From NCBI RefSeq assembly GCF_004745595.1, contig NZ_SRLH01000008.1, positions 1 to 64,000 on the forward strand: 64,000 bases of DNA, given 5' to 3'. The notes under the pieces are model-generated. The model had not been told where the DNA came from and did not search any database. It saw only the letters and a program-made list of their open reading frames with translations. Of the stretch, positions 25,846 to 36,603 are shown in pieces; position 1 is the stretch's first letter, and each line of letters starts with the position of its first letter. The position numbers were made by a program, and so were the translations under genes. Source of the DNA: Flavobacterium humi. Its GTDB lineage: Bacteria > Bacteroidota > Bacteroidia > Flavobacteriales > Flavobacteriaceae.

Positions 25846-28800
25846 TTACTCTTTTAAAACGTTACCCGAACGTGTTTCCTGGATTGTTTTGACACCTTTG
25901 GCCGTTTCTTTCTTAACCCTTATCAAACCACCTTCTTTGTCATATTCATAGAATGTGGCGTAATTGTTCTCGTCTAATTCGGACATCAATTTGTAGGTTT
26001 CAGGATCGTATACAAAAGATTTCATGCTACCGTCAATTGGATGGATGCGTATGTCATCAAAATACAAGGCCATCCCTTCGTCCTGATTGATAATGTTTAT
26101 ATTGAAGAATTCGGAATCCTGAGGAATCGTGAATTTCTTAAAAATACGCTGCCATCCTTCTATAATCTCACTGCTCGGATCTGGAGCGCATTCAATATTA
26201 TTACTCAAATCTGTAGCATATGATGATGTTACATCCGGTGTCCCGTCTGCATTGGATTGCCTGAATTCCAATTTTATACCAATAAAAGCGCCCTGAGGAT
26301 TTAAGGTCTCATAGGTAAGGGTTTGGTCTCTTCTTTCTTGTTTTACCCAAGCACTCAAAATATAGGTTTTGCCCGGAATTGGCTGGTAACCGTAACAATC
26401 GTCACAATTTTCCGTAGGCATCTTGTCTCCACAGGTTAATCCTGTTCTGACCAATTCGTTGTATAAATAATCTTTTTCATTACCTAAAAACCTGAAATCT
26501 TCGTGCCCGTAATAATCGGCACCTAAAATACCATACTTTGATGCTTCCGGATAAGAAGCCCCTGGGTAATTCAACAGATACTTCAATGATTTTTTCAGGA
26601 ATCCGGCAGCCCTGGCTTCAGGTTCTGTTCTTGACAGGCTTGGATTCAGGTTAGGATTGTTTTCCGAATCCCTTTCAGTAGCAATACTCATTTTGTTGGC
26701 TACCGTCGACTCGTCAACATAGAAACCGTTTTCAATACCGATAACATAAAGCTGCGGCCCATTTGGGGTATTGTTGTTGTTTTTAAACTTACCCATGGTC
26801 GTTTTTAGAGCAGCTGCATTTGCCGTTTGACAACCGTCTGTGATAAGAATTACAATATCGGCTTTGATGGCAAGCGCCTTGGATAATCCACTGTTCCAAT
26901 AATCGGAATTTGGGCCGGCTCCAGGATTAGGGATTGCTGTCGTATTGTCCCTAAGCCTGTACTTATTGATCCAATTGGTATAATTCGTTAGCCCTGATGG
27001 CAAAATTTTACTTGAACCGATAACATTGTCAGTCCTGATATCATTGTCTTTATCTGAAAGCCCAATAAGCGATACGTAAGTATTAGACCCTACAAGGAAA
27101 TTGGCGTTGGCTTGTTCCGTTACAAAATTCTTGAGCTGTTTTTTGATTTTCCTGGCTTCGCTCTCATCAATTGAAGCCGATTCATCTACAACAATAGCAA
27201 TATGTTTTTTACAGAACATCTCATCAGGACAAAACTCTACGTGCTTTATCTTGATTGTTTTTACGATCGTATTGTTGAAAATATTATCATTGATCTGCAT
27301 ATAGGCTGAAGAATCGGTATAACCGGTCAGGTTCAATTGATAATTGGTATCTGTTACGAATGCACTCTGCCAGCCTGCAAAATATACATCATAAGTTATC
27401 TCATTCGGTAAAAATGAAAATTGGATGGAACTCAATTGATTCCCCGGCTGAATAGTTGTCGACGCAAAATTATAAATCCCCGGAATGCCATCAGAAATAT
27501 AAGGTGCCAAATAGGTCAATTCCGGAAGGGTGATACCATTCATGGCGGCATCTGTCATACCGCCGGATCTTAGCGTAATCAGCTTTTGGATAAGTTTTAC
27601 CATCAAGCGGTTTACTTCGATCGAGTTTGGATTGATCACCGTACAAGAAGCAATAGGAGGACAGAAATTAATATGGCACACACGACGGATTTTAGTAACC
27701 AAACCGGCATTACCGGAATAAGCAACTCCGGTTGCTACATAATTATTTTGGGGCAAATATTCAAAAATTCCCATGTCAGTTATCAATGCTCCTCCAAGAA
27801 CATTAGAGTCCATTATAAAATCCGGAGTACCACCATGATTGGAGAAAGAGAAACTAAAACCGTTTTCCATGTTAGGCGCATAGGAAAAATTATAGATCCC
27901 AATATTTGTATCGGTGATATAGGGTGCCAAAGCCTGTAGCTGTGGAGAATTATAAGCACTTGTAACAGTCCCACCGTTGTTTACAGTAGTAATGAGGTCA
28001 TTTACCAAAGCAATGAGCAAGCCTGTAACATAAGTGGAATTGGGGTTATTCGCCATACAGGACACCGTATTAAGATTAAAGGCTTCGCTGACCCACTCGC
28101 TTTTGCTGCCCGCTCCGCAAACAGACCTCACATAAAATCTATAGGCCACATTTGGATTCAGTCCGGATACAGTATATGTTGGATTTTGGTTGACCGTAAT
28201 GACTGTGCCTGTTGTTGGCGTAGGATTGCCATAACCGCTCGTTATTGGCTCAACAACCAATTCCCATGAAGTGGCCATTCCTATTTCATTCCATGATAAG
28301 GTAATTGAAGTTCCGGAATAACCTGATGTGGTCAAGTGGTTAGGCCCTGGACAAGCATTAGTAGGAGTGGTCGAAAAATGGAATGATTCCGACCAGTTAC
28401 TCGTCAATTGGTTACAAGAAGGACAAACGGCCCTTACGTAAAATACATACGCAGTATTAGGCAATAAATTTGTAACTGTATATGGGTTGGAAGATGTCAG
28501 TACACCTACTCCCGTTGGATTACCACTCGCCGGAACGACTTCTACTTCCCATTGGGTCGCCGTGCCATTTTCTGCCCAGGATAAATTTACACTTGTTGAT
28601 CCAATATTCGGTGTGTCAAGGTGGGTAGGTGCTTTACATTCCCGCACTACCCTAACATCATCAACAATCCACCTGTCTCCAATATTGGAGCTTGTCTGGG
28701 TAAATACTTTAACAAAAGCAACATATACCGATTGGCCTGCATAACTGCTTAAATCAACTTTTTTCTCTGCAAACACATTAAAAGGAGAATTAAGTGTTAC

Positions 28801-31035
28801 TTCAGTCCAGGATGCCAGTGGAGCCGGATTGAACCCTGGCATATTATTTTGCAACGGATCCGTTGAAACCCTTACCTGATAAATCGTGTTACTATTTCCG
28901 AGAAGGGTCTGCTTTGCAAAAAACTGCAGTTCTCCATTGGTTGGTACCGTAAACCTTGGTGTTATAAGCCAATCTTCTGAAGTATTCCCCACACCAATGC
29001 CTTCATTATTCACATAGGCCGCTTTCGATCCCAAATGCACAAGAGAAGCTGTTGTTGTCTCGATCCAATTATTGGCCGTTCCTACTCCGTTATCCCGCAC
29101 AAGCCATCCCGCCGGAGGGAAAGTCTGCCCTTCAAATCCTTCGGTACATTCCGTTAATGTAGAAACAATTCCAACATTAAGATGTATGGCTTCCCTTTGC
29201 AGTACCAGGTTGTGGTTAGAATTGGATGAATTCGTAATTTGCGGATGTTTTGACAAACAATAATAATCACCAGCATTAGCAGCAGTCAAATTGGACAAAA
29301 CCAATTGCCTGTTTGCTGTTGAAAAACCGCTGTTAACCGCGACTCCACCAGGATACGTCCCTTTAAACCATTGAAAAGTATCGTTTGTAGTATACCTGTT
29401 GTCTGTACACATAGTAAGCGTTACGGAACTTCCAACAGACTGTGTTATAGTTACCTCCGAATCCGTCTTGCCCTGAGGCGAATAATAAAATCCGTAGAAC
29501 GAATTTAAAGGCGTAGGGATATTCGCCATATAAGCCGTATACTGATTGTGGAAATCTACAAACCGGAATAAATTATCATTAATACGGAACTCCTTTAATT
29601 TGATCAATCCTGTTAAATTCGGTATAGTCCCTGACAGTTTGTTATTAAATACTATCAGCTGTTCCAGGTTTGACAAATTACCAAAAGTGGATGGGATTGA
29701 CCCTGTTAACTGGTTATAACCTAAAACTATGTACTTCAGTTTTGTCATGTTCCCAATCTGTGCAGGAATGCTATCTGATAATTGGTTAAAACTAAGAGAC
29801 AGGTGCTCCAGGTAGGCAAAATTGCTTACCTGTGTCGGGATCGAGCCTGAAAGATTATTACGGGAAAGATCCAGAACAAGCAGGTTATAATGCATTTGTG
29901 TTCCAAAAATAGGGATTGGGCCTGAAATCTGATTTTGGGACAAATACAAAAACTTCAGGGAAATAAAGCTCGAAATATCCCCAAAACCGATCAAGTTGGT
30001 CAGTTGATTGTCATAGAGGTTCAGGTATTCCAGGTTTACCAATTGCCCGACACCAAGTGGCGCGAATATTCCCGATAAGAAATTATCGCAAAGGTTCAAG
30101 GTTTTAAGATTGCCTAAAAGCCTTATTTGGGTAGGGATGCTTCCTGTAAATAAATTTGAATGGAGGTCCAGTACTTTTAAACGGATAAGCTGCCCAATTT
30201 GACTTGGAAGCACACCGCCAAGCTGGCCGTTATGGCTGTAAAAATATTCCAGATTTGTTAATTGCCCAATCTCAACAGGCAAGGATCCTGAAAGCGATGT
30301 TAAGGATAAGTCCAAAAACTTAAGTTTTATCAACTGTCCTATTCCGCCGGAAATGGTTCCGGTCAAGTGTGTAGAAGCTAAATTCAGGTATTCCAGTTTC
30401 GTTAAAGAGTAAACCTGCTGGATCAATGAACCGGAAAGAGTGAAATTCCTGGACAAGTCCAATGTATTCAAATAAGTCAATTGGCTAATTTGAGCCGGTA
30501 ACGGTCCGTTCATCGCATTATAGGGCAAACGAAGGGAAGTGACGTGGCCATCTGTAACGGTCACTCCAAACCAACCTGTCTGGGTTACCGAATCCCAGCT
30601 TACAACCTGGGCACTTGAATTCCCAACCGGCCATACTCCTTTATTTTGAACGGTATTTGTCCAACTGCCACCATTAGTAGCAGTATACAAAGCAACCAAT
30701 GCATCTCTTTCCGATTGCGGTATATTGTCTAAAGTCGTACGGCTTGCCGTTCCCGATTTCTGTACAGCGGCAGGTTGCATCTCTTTCAGCACATTTTCCT
30801 CATTCGCCTTTTTATCCAAATACATACGGCTGTACATATCACGCATCTTGCTTATTTCCTGCCCCGTATATTCGGCCTTGGCATCACGTCTTTTCAGCTT
30901 TTCGGTTTGCTTGGCAAGATCGAAACCAATTTCCTTATCACTGTAATTTTTAGAAATATCAGTTTGGGCAAAAGTGCCGGCAACAGCAAAAAAAGTTATA
31001 ACTGTAAAAACTATTCTTTTTATGAATGGTATCAT
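25846..31035 (-). CDS. Giant secreted LRR / adhesin / FN3 / VWA protein
   Basis: This 1729-residue protein has a signal peptide (~1-23, FAVAGTFAQ). About fourteen leucine-rich repeats follow (~165-490; LKxLDLSxNxLSGSIPxQIGxL, plant-like). An Ig-like piece and a cleaved-adhesin/MAM-like domain (~632-790; FEGQTFPPAGW, SEDWLITPRF) lead to two FN3 domains (~800-990), a duplicated ~130-residue unit, a von Willebrand A domain (~1272-1480) with the metal site DESAS, and a carbohydrate-binding-like jelly roll (~1530-1665). The last 50 residues look like a YD repeat (FVYDPETYKLMSELDENN, TFYEYDKEGGLIRV). It has no T9SS C-terminal sorting domain. The domains indicate surface binding to proteins or glycans. 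It is second of the three giant proteins in the operon; the gap to the next gene is 1 bp. Confidence 0.85.
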   Translation of the reverse strand: MIPFIKRIVFTVITFFAVAGTFAQTDISKNYSDKEIGFDLAKQTEKLKRRDAKAEYTGQEISKMRDMYSRMYLDKKANEENVLKEMQPAAVQKSGTASRTTLDNIPQSERDALVALYTATNGGSWTNTVQNKGVWPVGNSSAQVVSWDSVTQTGWFGVTVTDGHVTSLRLPYNAMNGPLPAQISQLTYLNTLDLSRNFTLSGSLIQQVYSLTKLEYLNLASTHLTGTISGGIGQLIKLKFLDLSLTSLSGSLPVEIGQLTNLEYFYSHNGQLGGVLPSQIGQLIRLKVLDLHSNLFTGSIPTQIRLLGNLKTLNLCDNFLSGIFAPLGVGQLVNLEYLNLYDNQLTNLIGFGDISSFISLKFLYLSQNQISGPIPIFGTQMHYNLLVLDLSRNNLSGSIPTQVSNFAYLEHLSLSFNQLSDSIPAQIGNMTKLKYIVLGYNQLTGSIPSTFGNLSNLEQLIVFNNKLSGTIPNLTGLIKLKEFRINDNLFRFVDFHNQYTAYMANIPTPLNSFYGFYYSPQGKTDSEVTITQSVGSSVTLTMCTDNRYTTNDTFQWFKGTYPGGVAVNSGFSTANRQLVLSNLTAANAGDYYCLSKHPQITNSSNSNHNLVLQREAIHLNVGIVSTLTECTEGFEGQTFPPAGWLVRDNGVGTANNWIETTTASLVHLGSKAAYVNNEGIGVGNTSEDWLITPRFTVPTNGELQFFAKQTLLGNSNTIYQVRVSTDPLQNNMPGFNPAPLASWTEVTLNSPFNVFAEKKVDLSSYAGQSVYVAFVKVFTQTSSNIGDRWIVDDVRVVRECKAPTHLDTPNIGSTSVNLSWAENGTATQWEVEVVPASGNPTGVGVLTSSNPYTVTNLLPNTAYVFYVRAVCPSCNQLTSNWSESFHFSTTPTNACPGPNHLTTSGYSGTSITLSWNEIGMATSWELVVEPITSGYGNPTPTTGTVITVNQNPTYTVSGLNPNVAYRFYVRSVCGAGSKSEWVSEAFNLNTVSCMANNPNSTYVTGLLIALVNDLITTVNNGGTVTSAYNSPQLQALAPYITDTNIGIYNFSYAPNMENGFSFSFSNHGGTPDFIMDSNVLGGALITDMGIFEYLPQNNYVATGVAYSGNAGLVTKIRRVCHINFCPPIASCTVINPNSIEVNRLMVKLIQKLITLRSGGMTDAAMNGITLPELTYLAPYISDGIPGIYNFASTTIQPGNQLSSIQFSFLPNEITYDVYFAGWQSAFVTDTNYQLNLTGYTDSSAYMQINDNIFNNTIVKTIKIKHVEFCPDEMFCKKHIAIVVDESASIDESEARKIKKQLKNFVTEQANANFLVGSNTYVSLIGLSDKDNDIRTDNVIGSSKILPSGLTNYTNWINKYRLRDNTTAIPNPGAGPNSDYWNSGLSKALAIKADIVILITDGCQTANAAALKTTMGKFKNNNNTPNGPQLYVIGIENGFYVDESTVANKMSIATERDSENNPNLNPSLSRTEPEARAAGFLKKSLKYLLNYPGASYPEASKYGILGADYYGHEDFRFLGNEKDYLYNELVRTGLTCGDKMPTENCDDCYGYQPIPGKTYILSAWVKQERRDQTLTYETLNPQGAFIGIKLEFRQSNADGTPDVTSSYATDLSNNIECAPDPSSEIIEGWQRIFKKFTIPQDSEFFNINIINQDEGMALYFDDIRIHPIDGSMKSFVYDPETYKLMSELDENNYATFYEYDKEGGLIRVKKETAKGVKTIQETRSGNVLKE

Positions 31036-31044
31036 TTTCTTTCT

Positions 31045-34000
31045 TTATTTTTTTGTTCTGATAGCTTTTTTGATTGTCCTTGAAGTTCCGTTTTGCGGTG
31101 CACAAGTCACTACTTTCTTCGTGATGGTCGCTTTCTTGCCAGGAGACACCCTAATACTGTATCTGCCTGTGTGTGATTGCTTATCAGAAATAATTACCTC
31201 ATTCTCTTTCAAACCATCTTTTCCATTAAAATTAAAATGGGCTGATTTATCACAAACATTCCCTGCATAATCTTCAAAACCATCGTACGCTAATTCTTTG
31301 TACTGTGTATTTGAGGCTACTGCCAAAGGAAATTTATAATTGAATCCATAATGAGCAGAAGAATACCTGTTTAATGCATCCCTGTTTTCTACTTCCTGGC
31401 CGTAAGGGTTGTATTGGGATATTTCCGATGCAAAAGTCCATTTATCTAGATAAGCCGTATTCTTGATCCATTTGCTTTGGGTCGTATTGAAGACATAATA
31501 AGGCCTGAAATTTTCAAAGAATCCTGCATTCCTAGGATTTGGATTATCGCCGTGATGCCTTCCTGTTAAGTAAGCGTGTGATTTTTTCGGTCTCCAATTG
31601 CCTAATACATTATACAAATAAGGATTGAATGATCTTTCCTGTTTGTCATCTATATCTTCATCTTCACCTAGCGGGACATTATATTCAAAAGCCCCGTCCA
31701 ATCTCATTTTAGGCAAATTGCATTCACACTGGCTTGGCCATAGGTCATTGTATTCCACAGCCGAAGCATTGATGATTTTATAGCTGCTCCAATCATTCGA
31801 GTTGAACAAATCAGTCCTTAAGGTTGCATCGCCTTCCACAAGAGGGCTCTTCATCGATGTTACAGAAGCCATACTAGCTGATTGCATATTTCTGTGGCCG
31901 GAACGGATTACCTTTATTGTCCCGTCTTTTATTTTGAATTTATCGATTAACATCCCATCCTGACCAATCATTTGTATGGCCCCGTTTGAAGCAACGGTGG
32001 TTACCCAAGCTCTGTATGGTGATACGATTCTATTGTTCAATCGTTCATAATCTGATGGAATGACCCATAATTCGTCACCAGGAATTAAATACTTAGAAGC
32101 ATTTTCCCCGCTTGAAAACACATAATTTGTAGTTGAAGGCAGGATATTGATTTTACAGGTCAGATCCAAATTGGTTGAAGCTTGTCCCATTCCGGTATAA
32201 GACCAATACGCCGGGTAATTGAAACTAAAATAATTATCCTTGTACTCATTAACGGTCTGGGTTAGTAAAACTTGGCCGGTTTCGGCATCCCACGCTAAAT
32301 TTTTAGTGGAAACTTCTGCGTTATCCTGATATGCAATCGTTTCTCTCAAGATTCCTGAAGAATGGATCACTTTTGTGGTGGTTGCACATTTCAGTTTCGA
32401 TTCGACCTGGTTGAAGGTTGGTAGCGGAGTAGGCACAATCAAATATATCAGTGCCAAAGGCAATCCAGCCGTATTGAATTTAAGGCCCGGTGTAATAGAC
32501 TTAGTTCTATGTTCCCTGAAATCATTAATAACGTCATAATCTACACCGACGATACTTTTCTTAACATTCCCTTTGCTGTCAATAGTCGTTACCTCATTGT
32601 TGAGCAGACCTATATTGTTATCAGGATTCTGATTGTTCGAATAAATATATTTTGCCCCTGAAATCAATGTATTGTTTTCGGCATAGACATTTTGATTCCT
32701 CATCTTACCATCCATATCGTTTGTATGGATGACAAACCCCTGGGACATTGTCAGATGTTCTTTGGCATTGATTTTAATAATAGACCCCAGTGGAGACTTA
32801 TCGAATCTTGAACTTAAAGGAGTATAATCAACCAGCGTAGGATAATCTTTTGAGGTAAAAAATTCCGTGACCGCTGTTCCGGTAGCATGTTTCTTAACTA
32901 CATAATTATCTACTCCTATTGTTTTTTGCCTGGCCAGGTTCTTAACGGTTACTTTGCTGTACGTTACTTTTGGCGAAGGAAAGAAAGATTCCCCAAACGG
33001 CATTTCCACATAATTCTGATCTTTAGGCCCTAATATTCCACTTTTCTGCTCTTTATCATAAAATGGCATTATAAAAGGGTTTTCCTTACTTCCTAACGGT
33101 TCATAAGTGGCCACTCCTGAAGAGATGGCAGCATTGGTTTTCAAATCTGTTGTCTCATAAGAATATTCCTGTCCGTACGATTGCTCATACAACGGATTGT
33201 CGGTGCTCTCTGTCATTACGTCCCATTCGTCCACCAGCCTTATTTCTTTAACACGGCTTCCGCCTCCGATTTTCTTACCGTCAGGGCTCATTAGCCTGAT
33301 CCAGGAATTCTGTGGTATAAACCTATCGGCAATGCCTTTTGCAAGCAATCGGCTATTTGGGCTTTTAAATATTTGCAATGCAGAAGGGATCGCTCCCAAT
33401 ATTTCAAAAACAGCCGATCTCAAATTGTTCGTATCGGTACTGTTGGACAATCCGAATACCAGTTTGCTTAAATAACTTCTACCAAAAAGCAAACCTGCTT
33501 TCGTAACAGGGTTGATAGGTGTATCCATAGAGAGGCCGTCTCCTTTTTTGACACTTCTTACTTTTATGGCTACCCTGCTTGTTGATCCGCTAAACTGAAC
33601 CACGTTTTCTATATTTAAATAACCGGTAACATAGTCATACTGAGGATCTGTACTGGCACCCGGTAGCGGGCTCGGATCAGACATATTGACCAGGAACCTG
33701 AAGTAAATCTCCTTGGACATTAGGTCTTTTATGTATTTCTTTATGAATTCGTCACTGCTGGCTACAGGCTTATCCAATTGAAGGTACATGTAATAATTCT
33801 GGTTAAGGCCGTCATTGTGGTAAAACCTGTTCTCGCCGGTCATGCTGTCATTTATCGAAGTAGGAGCATCATGCGACATCCCTACCACCTTAAACATTTG
33901 CATAGCCTCCTTGTTTTGCACATAAGCATAATCATCGGCCTCATGCTTGAGCTTGATCTCACCACCGGATGGCAGTTTAATGGAATTCAGTTGCCAGGCT

Positions 34001-36603
34001 GTTGCATATTTATCGGCCAAAAGCCTGTCTGCCTGGCTTACATATGGATATTCTGTATTGCTAAGTCCAGCCCCATTGGCATTGCTTGGTTTGTAATTCC
34101 CCCATGCATCGTAGGCTTTCGCATCATAATCGTTATTGTTCTGGTAGTCAAAAGTATAAGGTGTAAATTTCCCCATGTTGGAATCACGGTACGTAAAATA
34201 AACTTTCTTCAACGTCAGTTTACCGCCCTGGTTTTCTATTTCATTGCCCACAATATTGGTCAATTTCGAGTTGTTTTCAACCCCTTTGCACAAACTATAA
34301 TCATATATAAAATGTGCTTCTTTTATAGGTTTGGCATCAACTCCTTTAGCCAAATATTCCGGTTTGGAATACAAAGAGATTTTATCAAGTTTATACATTG
34401 GCAACGCACTGTTGAAACCTCCATTTTCGCCTTCAACCCCAAAACCGTCTTTTCTGGCCGATAACGTAAAAATGGCAATATGCGTTTTTGTCTCGATCTT
34501 TTCTATATACGAAAGTTCTTTCTCTCCATATGTATAACTCGCTTTATTGTCGTGCGGGTCTGACTTTAGGCCTTCATCATAATTGGCTACATATTTTTTG
34601 TATGGAATCCTCCATTTATAAAGTCCCTGGTTTTTATTGGTGTAGGTGAATTTGGTATAATTACCCAAATCGTCATCGGAAGGCCCGTCATTGCTTATAT
34701 CCTGATAATCTGAAGACAAAACATTCGTCAGCAAATAGGTATGGGCATAGGCCGGAGTTGTTACTCTATTAAAATACCTGTCTCCATTCCTGTTATTGTT
34801 TGCACTGTTGTCGCCTTCCAGGTAATTGACCATACCGGTAATATTGCTCCCGTTTCTTCCGCTGACATCAAAAGTTGCTTCTTTTTTAGTCACGTTATAT
34901 AAGGCACGTCCGAAAACATATCTTTCACCACCTTCGTTTATAACTCTTATTTCAGCTGTATGATGGTCTTTGGCATACTGGCTTATCTGTGTTTTAAAAC
35001 CAAATTTCGCAGCTTCTTTTCGTGTCAGTTTTTGAATTGATTGATTTCTTTTGACACGGTTTTTCCGGTATATTTTCTCCGTACTTGACAATATCGCTCC
35101 TGAATTGTTTTGGTAATTTACCGAAGCCGATCTTCCGAAACTGCTTCCTCCAATACCAAATTTTACCGGTTGGTATCCTCCTGCATTTGTAAATGTACTA
35201 TAGTCTGTATCTACATGGTTTCCTCCTATTGTCTTAAAATAAGTATCCTCATACGATGGATTGTTGTAAGAAACCGGTGTAAACCTGTTTAATGCATTAT
35301 TGTTTCCGGCCCAAACACTACTTGAACTGTTGGTTCTTGTAAAATTAGCATTGAATCCCCAGTGATGGCCAGCTCCCATACCCAATTCTATACCAAGCGA
35401 CCCGGCATTGCTCTGGTCGTTTTTGGTGTTATCATACACATAGCCTACCTGGCCCTTATATGGCCTGAATGTCCCTGAAACGCCTTGCCCTTGGATCGAA
35501 TAAATATCGTAAGTATAGTTCGTTTGCGGTAAAGTTGTCGTGTTTTTGTTAACTGTCCGGTCCTTTTCCCTGTTAAAATCCAAAATATCATTATGAGAAG
35601 CATACTTTGTATTCTCATATCCATATCCTCTTTCTACCTTATATTTTTCAGAATCACTCAATCCCTGAACATTGACATATCCTGAAAATTTCGAACCCGG
35701 ATCAATACCATATACGGCGCCTTCAACATTCATATTAAAAAGGAAACTGGAAGAACGCATCTCATTTCTTTTAGTCGGTGTAAATGAATTGTTCACAAAA
35801 GAAATATTGCCGGAAAGCCCTCCGTTGGCATCAGCATCTTTTCCTGCCTTATCTTTAAATTTTCTAGACAAATCGGACGAAAAAGTCATATTTTCGATTC
35901 CTTTCCTGCTATTGTAGCTTACTCCGACATCACCTCCTAAATTTACTTGCTTATCGGTACCGGCCTTGAATTTAGCATCGTAGGAAATAGTTGGCGAAGC
36001 AGATACACCTTCCGAAACGGAAGATTCCATTTGCATCCCAACCTTTACGTTGTCGTTCATCGCATAAGTAAAACCTCCGGTAACCGAAACGCCAATCCCA
36101 TCATAATTGTTATATTTTACACCAAGCCCCAAACTTACGTTCCCTTTAGGCATTTCTCCACCTTCGGCAACTCCAAAAACCCCAACATGCAAACTCGCAC
36201 TACCTCCAACTGTAACATTGTCTTTCATTGCGGTTTCATACACCATAGGATCTCCATTGAAATCATCAGGCAAACCTCTCATCTGACGATTGATCTGGCC
36301 GACATTCAAATTCCACCCCAAACCAGTCCATGAAGCTTCCTGGTCCATAGTAACTCCCGAATTGTACGCAAGATTGATAGGATATCCGCCTACATCCATA
36401 ATAGGAATGTTATAATTGAAATCACCCGAACTCAAGTCTACCATATCAGAAGTCCCAATAGGTGTAAACGAATTAAATTCAGGCTGCGATGGTCCTTCTG
36501 TCAATGCATACATCTGCATTGGCTGTGTCACCTGCAAGGCCATCATTATCATTAGGTAATAGGCAATGATTTTTGAAAACTTACTTTCTCTAATTTGTCT
36601 CAT
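31045..36603 (-). CDS. Giant secreted SpvB/TcB-like beta-rich protein
   Basis: This 1852-residue protein has an atypical signal peptide (~1-33, KIIAYYLMIMMALQVTQ). The segment after it (GDFNYNIPIMDVGGYPINLAYNSG, EASWTGLGWNLNVGQINR; ~60-110) resembles the N-terminal domain of SpvB and of Tc-toxin B subunits, where RHS-type cages begin. Residues ~140-480 are Gly-rich strands reminiscent of barrel- or solenoid-type folds; the rest is beta-rich. No toxin tip and no T9SS sorting domain are seen. Its start overlaps the previous gene by 4 bp. I infer a partner of the 3850-residue RHS protein, as TcB partners TcC. This is a structural guess that needs modelling. Confidence 0.7.
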   Translation of the reverse strand: MRQIRESKFSKIIAYYLMIMMALQVTQPMQMYALTEGPSQPEFNSFTPIGTSDMVDLSSGDFNYNIPIMDVGGYPINLAYNSGVTMDQEASWTGLGWNLNVGQINRQMRGLPDDFNGDPMVYETAMKDNVTVGGSASLHVGVFGVAEGGEMPKGNVSLGLGVKYNNYDGIGVSVTGGFTYAMNDNVKVGMQMESSVSEGVSASPTISYDAKFKAGTDKQVNLGGDVGVSYNSRKGIENMTFSSDLSRKFKDKAGKDADANGGLSGNISFVNNSFTPTKRNEMRSSSFLFNMNVEGAVYGIDPGSKFSGYVNVQGLSDSEKYKVERGYGYENTKYASHNDILDFNREKDRTVNKNTTTLPQTNYTYDIYSIQGQGVSGTFRPYKGQVGYVYDNTKNDQSNAGSLGIELGMGAGHHWGFNANFTRTNSSSSVWAGNNNALNRFTPVSYNNPSYEDTYFKTIGGNHVDTDYSTFTNAGGYQPVKFGIGGSSFGRSASVNYQNNSGAILSSTEKIYRKNRVKRNQSIQKLTRKEAAKFGFKTQISQYAKDHHTAEIRVINEGGERYVFGRALYNVTKKEATFDVSGRNGSNITGMVNYLEGDNSANNNRNGDRYFNRVTTPAYAHTYLLTNVLSSDYQDISNDGPSDDDLGNYTKFTYTNKNQGLYKWRIPYKKYVANYDEGLKSDPHDNKASYTYGEKELSYIEKIETKTHIAIFTLSARKDGFGVEGENGGFNSALPMYKLDKISLYSKPEYLAKGVDAKPIKEAHFIYDYSLCKGVENNSKLTNIVGNEIENQGGKLTLKKVYFTYRDSNMGKFTPYTFDYQNNNDYDAKAYDAWGNYKPSNANGAGLSNTEYPYVSQADRLLADKYATAWQLNSIKLPSGGEIKLKHEADDYAYVQNKEAMQMFKVVGMSHDAPTSINDSMTGENRFYHNDGLNQNYYMYLQLDKPVASSDEFIKKYIKDLMSKEIYFRFLVNMSDPSPLPGASTDPQYDYVTGYLNIENVVQFSGSTSRVAIKVRSVKKGDGLSMDTPINPVTKAGLLFGRSYLSKLVFGLSNSTDTNNLRSAVFEILGAIPSALQIFKSPNSRLLAKGIADRFIPQNSWIRLMSPDGKKIGGGSRVKEIRLVDEWDVMTESTDNPLYEQSYGQEYSYETTDLKTNAAISSGVATYEPLGSKENPFIMPFYDKEQKSGILGPKDQNYVEMPFGESFFPSPKVTYSKVTVKNLARQKTIGVDNYVVKKHATGTAVTEFFTSKDYPTLVDYTPLSSRFDKSPLGSIIKINAKEHLTMSQGFVIHTNDMDGKMRNQNVYAENNTLISGAKYIYSNNQNPDNNIGLLNNEVTTIDSKGNVKKSIVGVDYDVINDFREHRTKSITPGLKFNTAGLPLALIYLIVPTPLPTFNQVESKLKCATTTKVIHSSGILRETIAYQDNAEVSTKNLAWDAETGQVLLTQTVNEYKDNYFSFNYPAYWSYTGMGQASTNLDLTCKINILPSTTNYVFSSGENASKYLIPGDELWVIPSDYERLNNRIVSPYRAWVTTVASNGAIQMIGQDGMLIDKFKIKDGTIKVIRSGHRNMQSASMASVTSMKSPLVEGDATLRTDLFNSNDWSSYKIINASAVEYNDLWPSQCECNLPKMRLDGAFEYNVPLGEDEDIDDKQERSFNPYLYNVLGNWRPKKSHAYLTGRHHGDNPNPRNAGFFENFRPYYVFNTTQSKWIKNTAYLDKWTFASEISQYNPYGQEVENRDALNRYSSAHYGFNYKFPLAVASNTQYKELAYDGFEDYAGNVCDKSAHFNFNGKDGLKENEVIISDKQSHTGRYSIRVSPGKKATITKKVVTCAPQNGTSRTIKKAIRTKK

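Noticed and set aside
33778..34464. 228-codon plus-strand open frame inside the 1852-residue gene
   Set aside because: Hydrophobic translation with no recognisable start region and antisense to a coherent secreted protein; a shadow.
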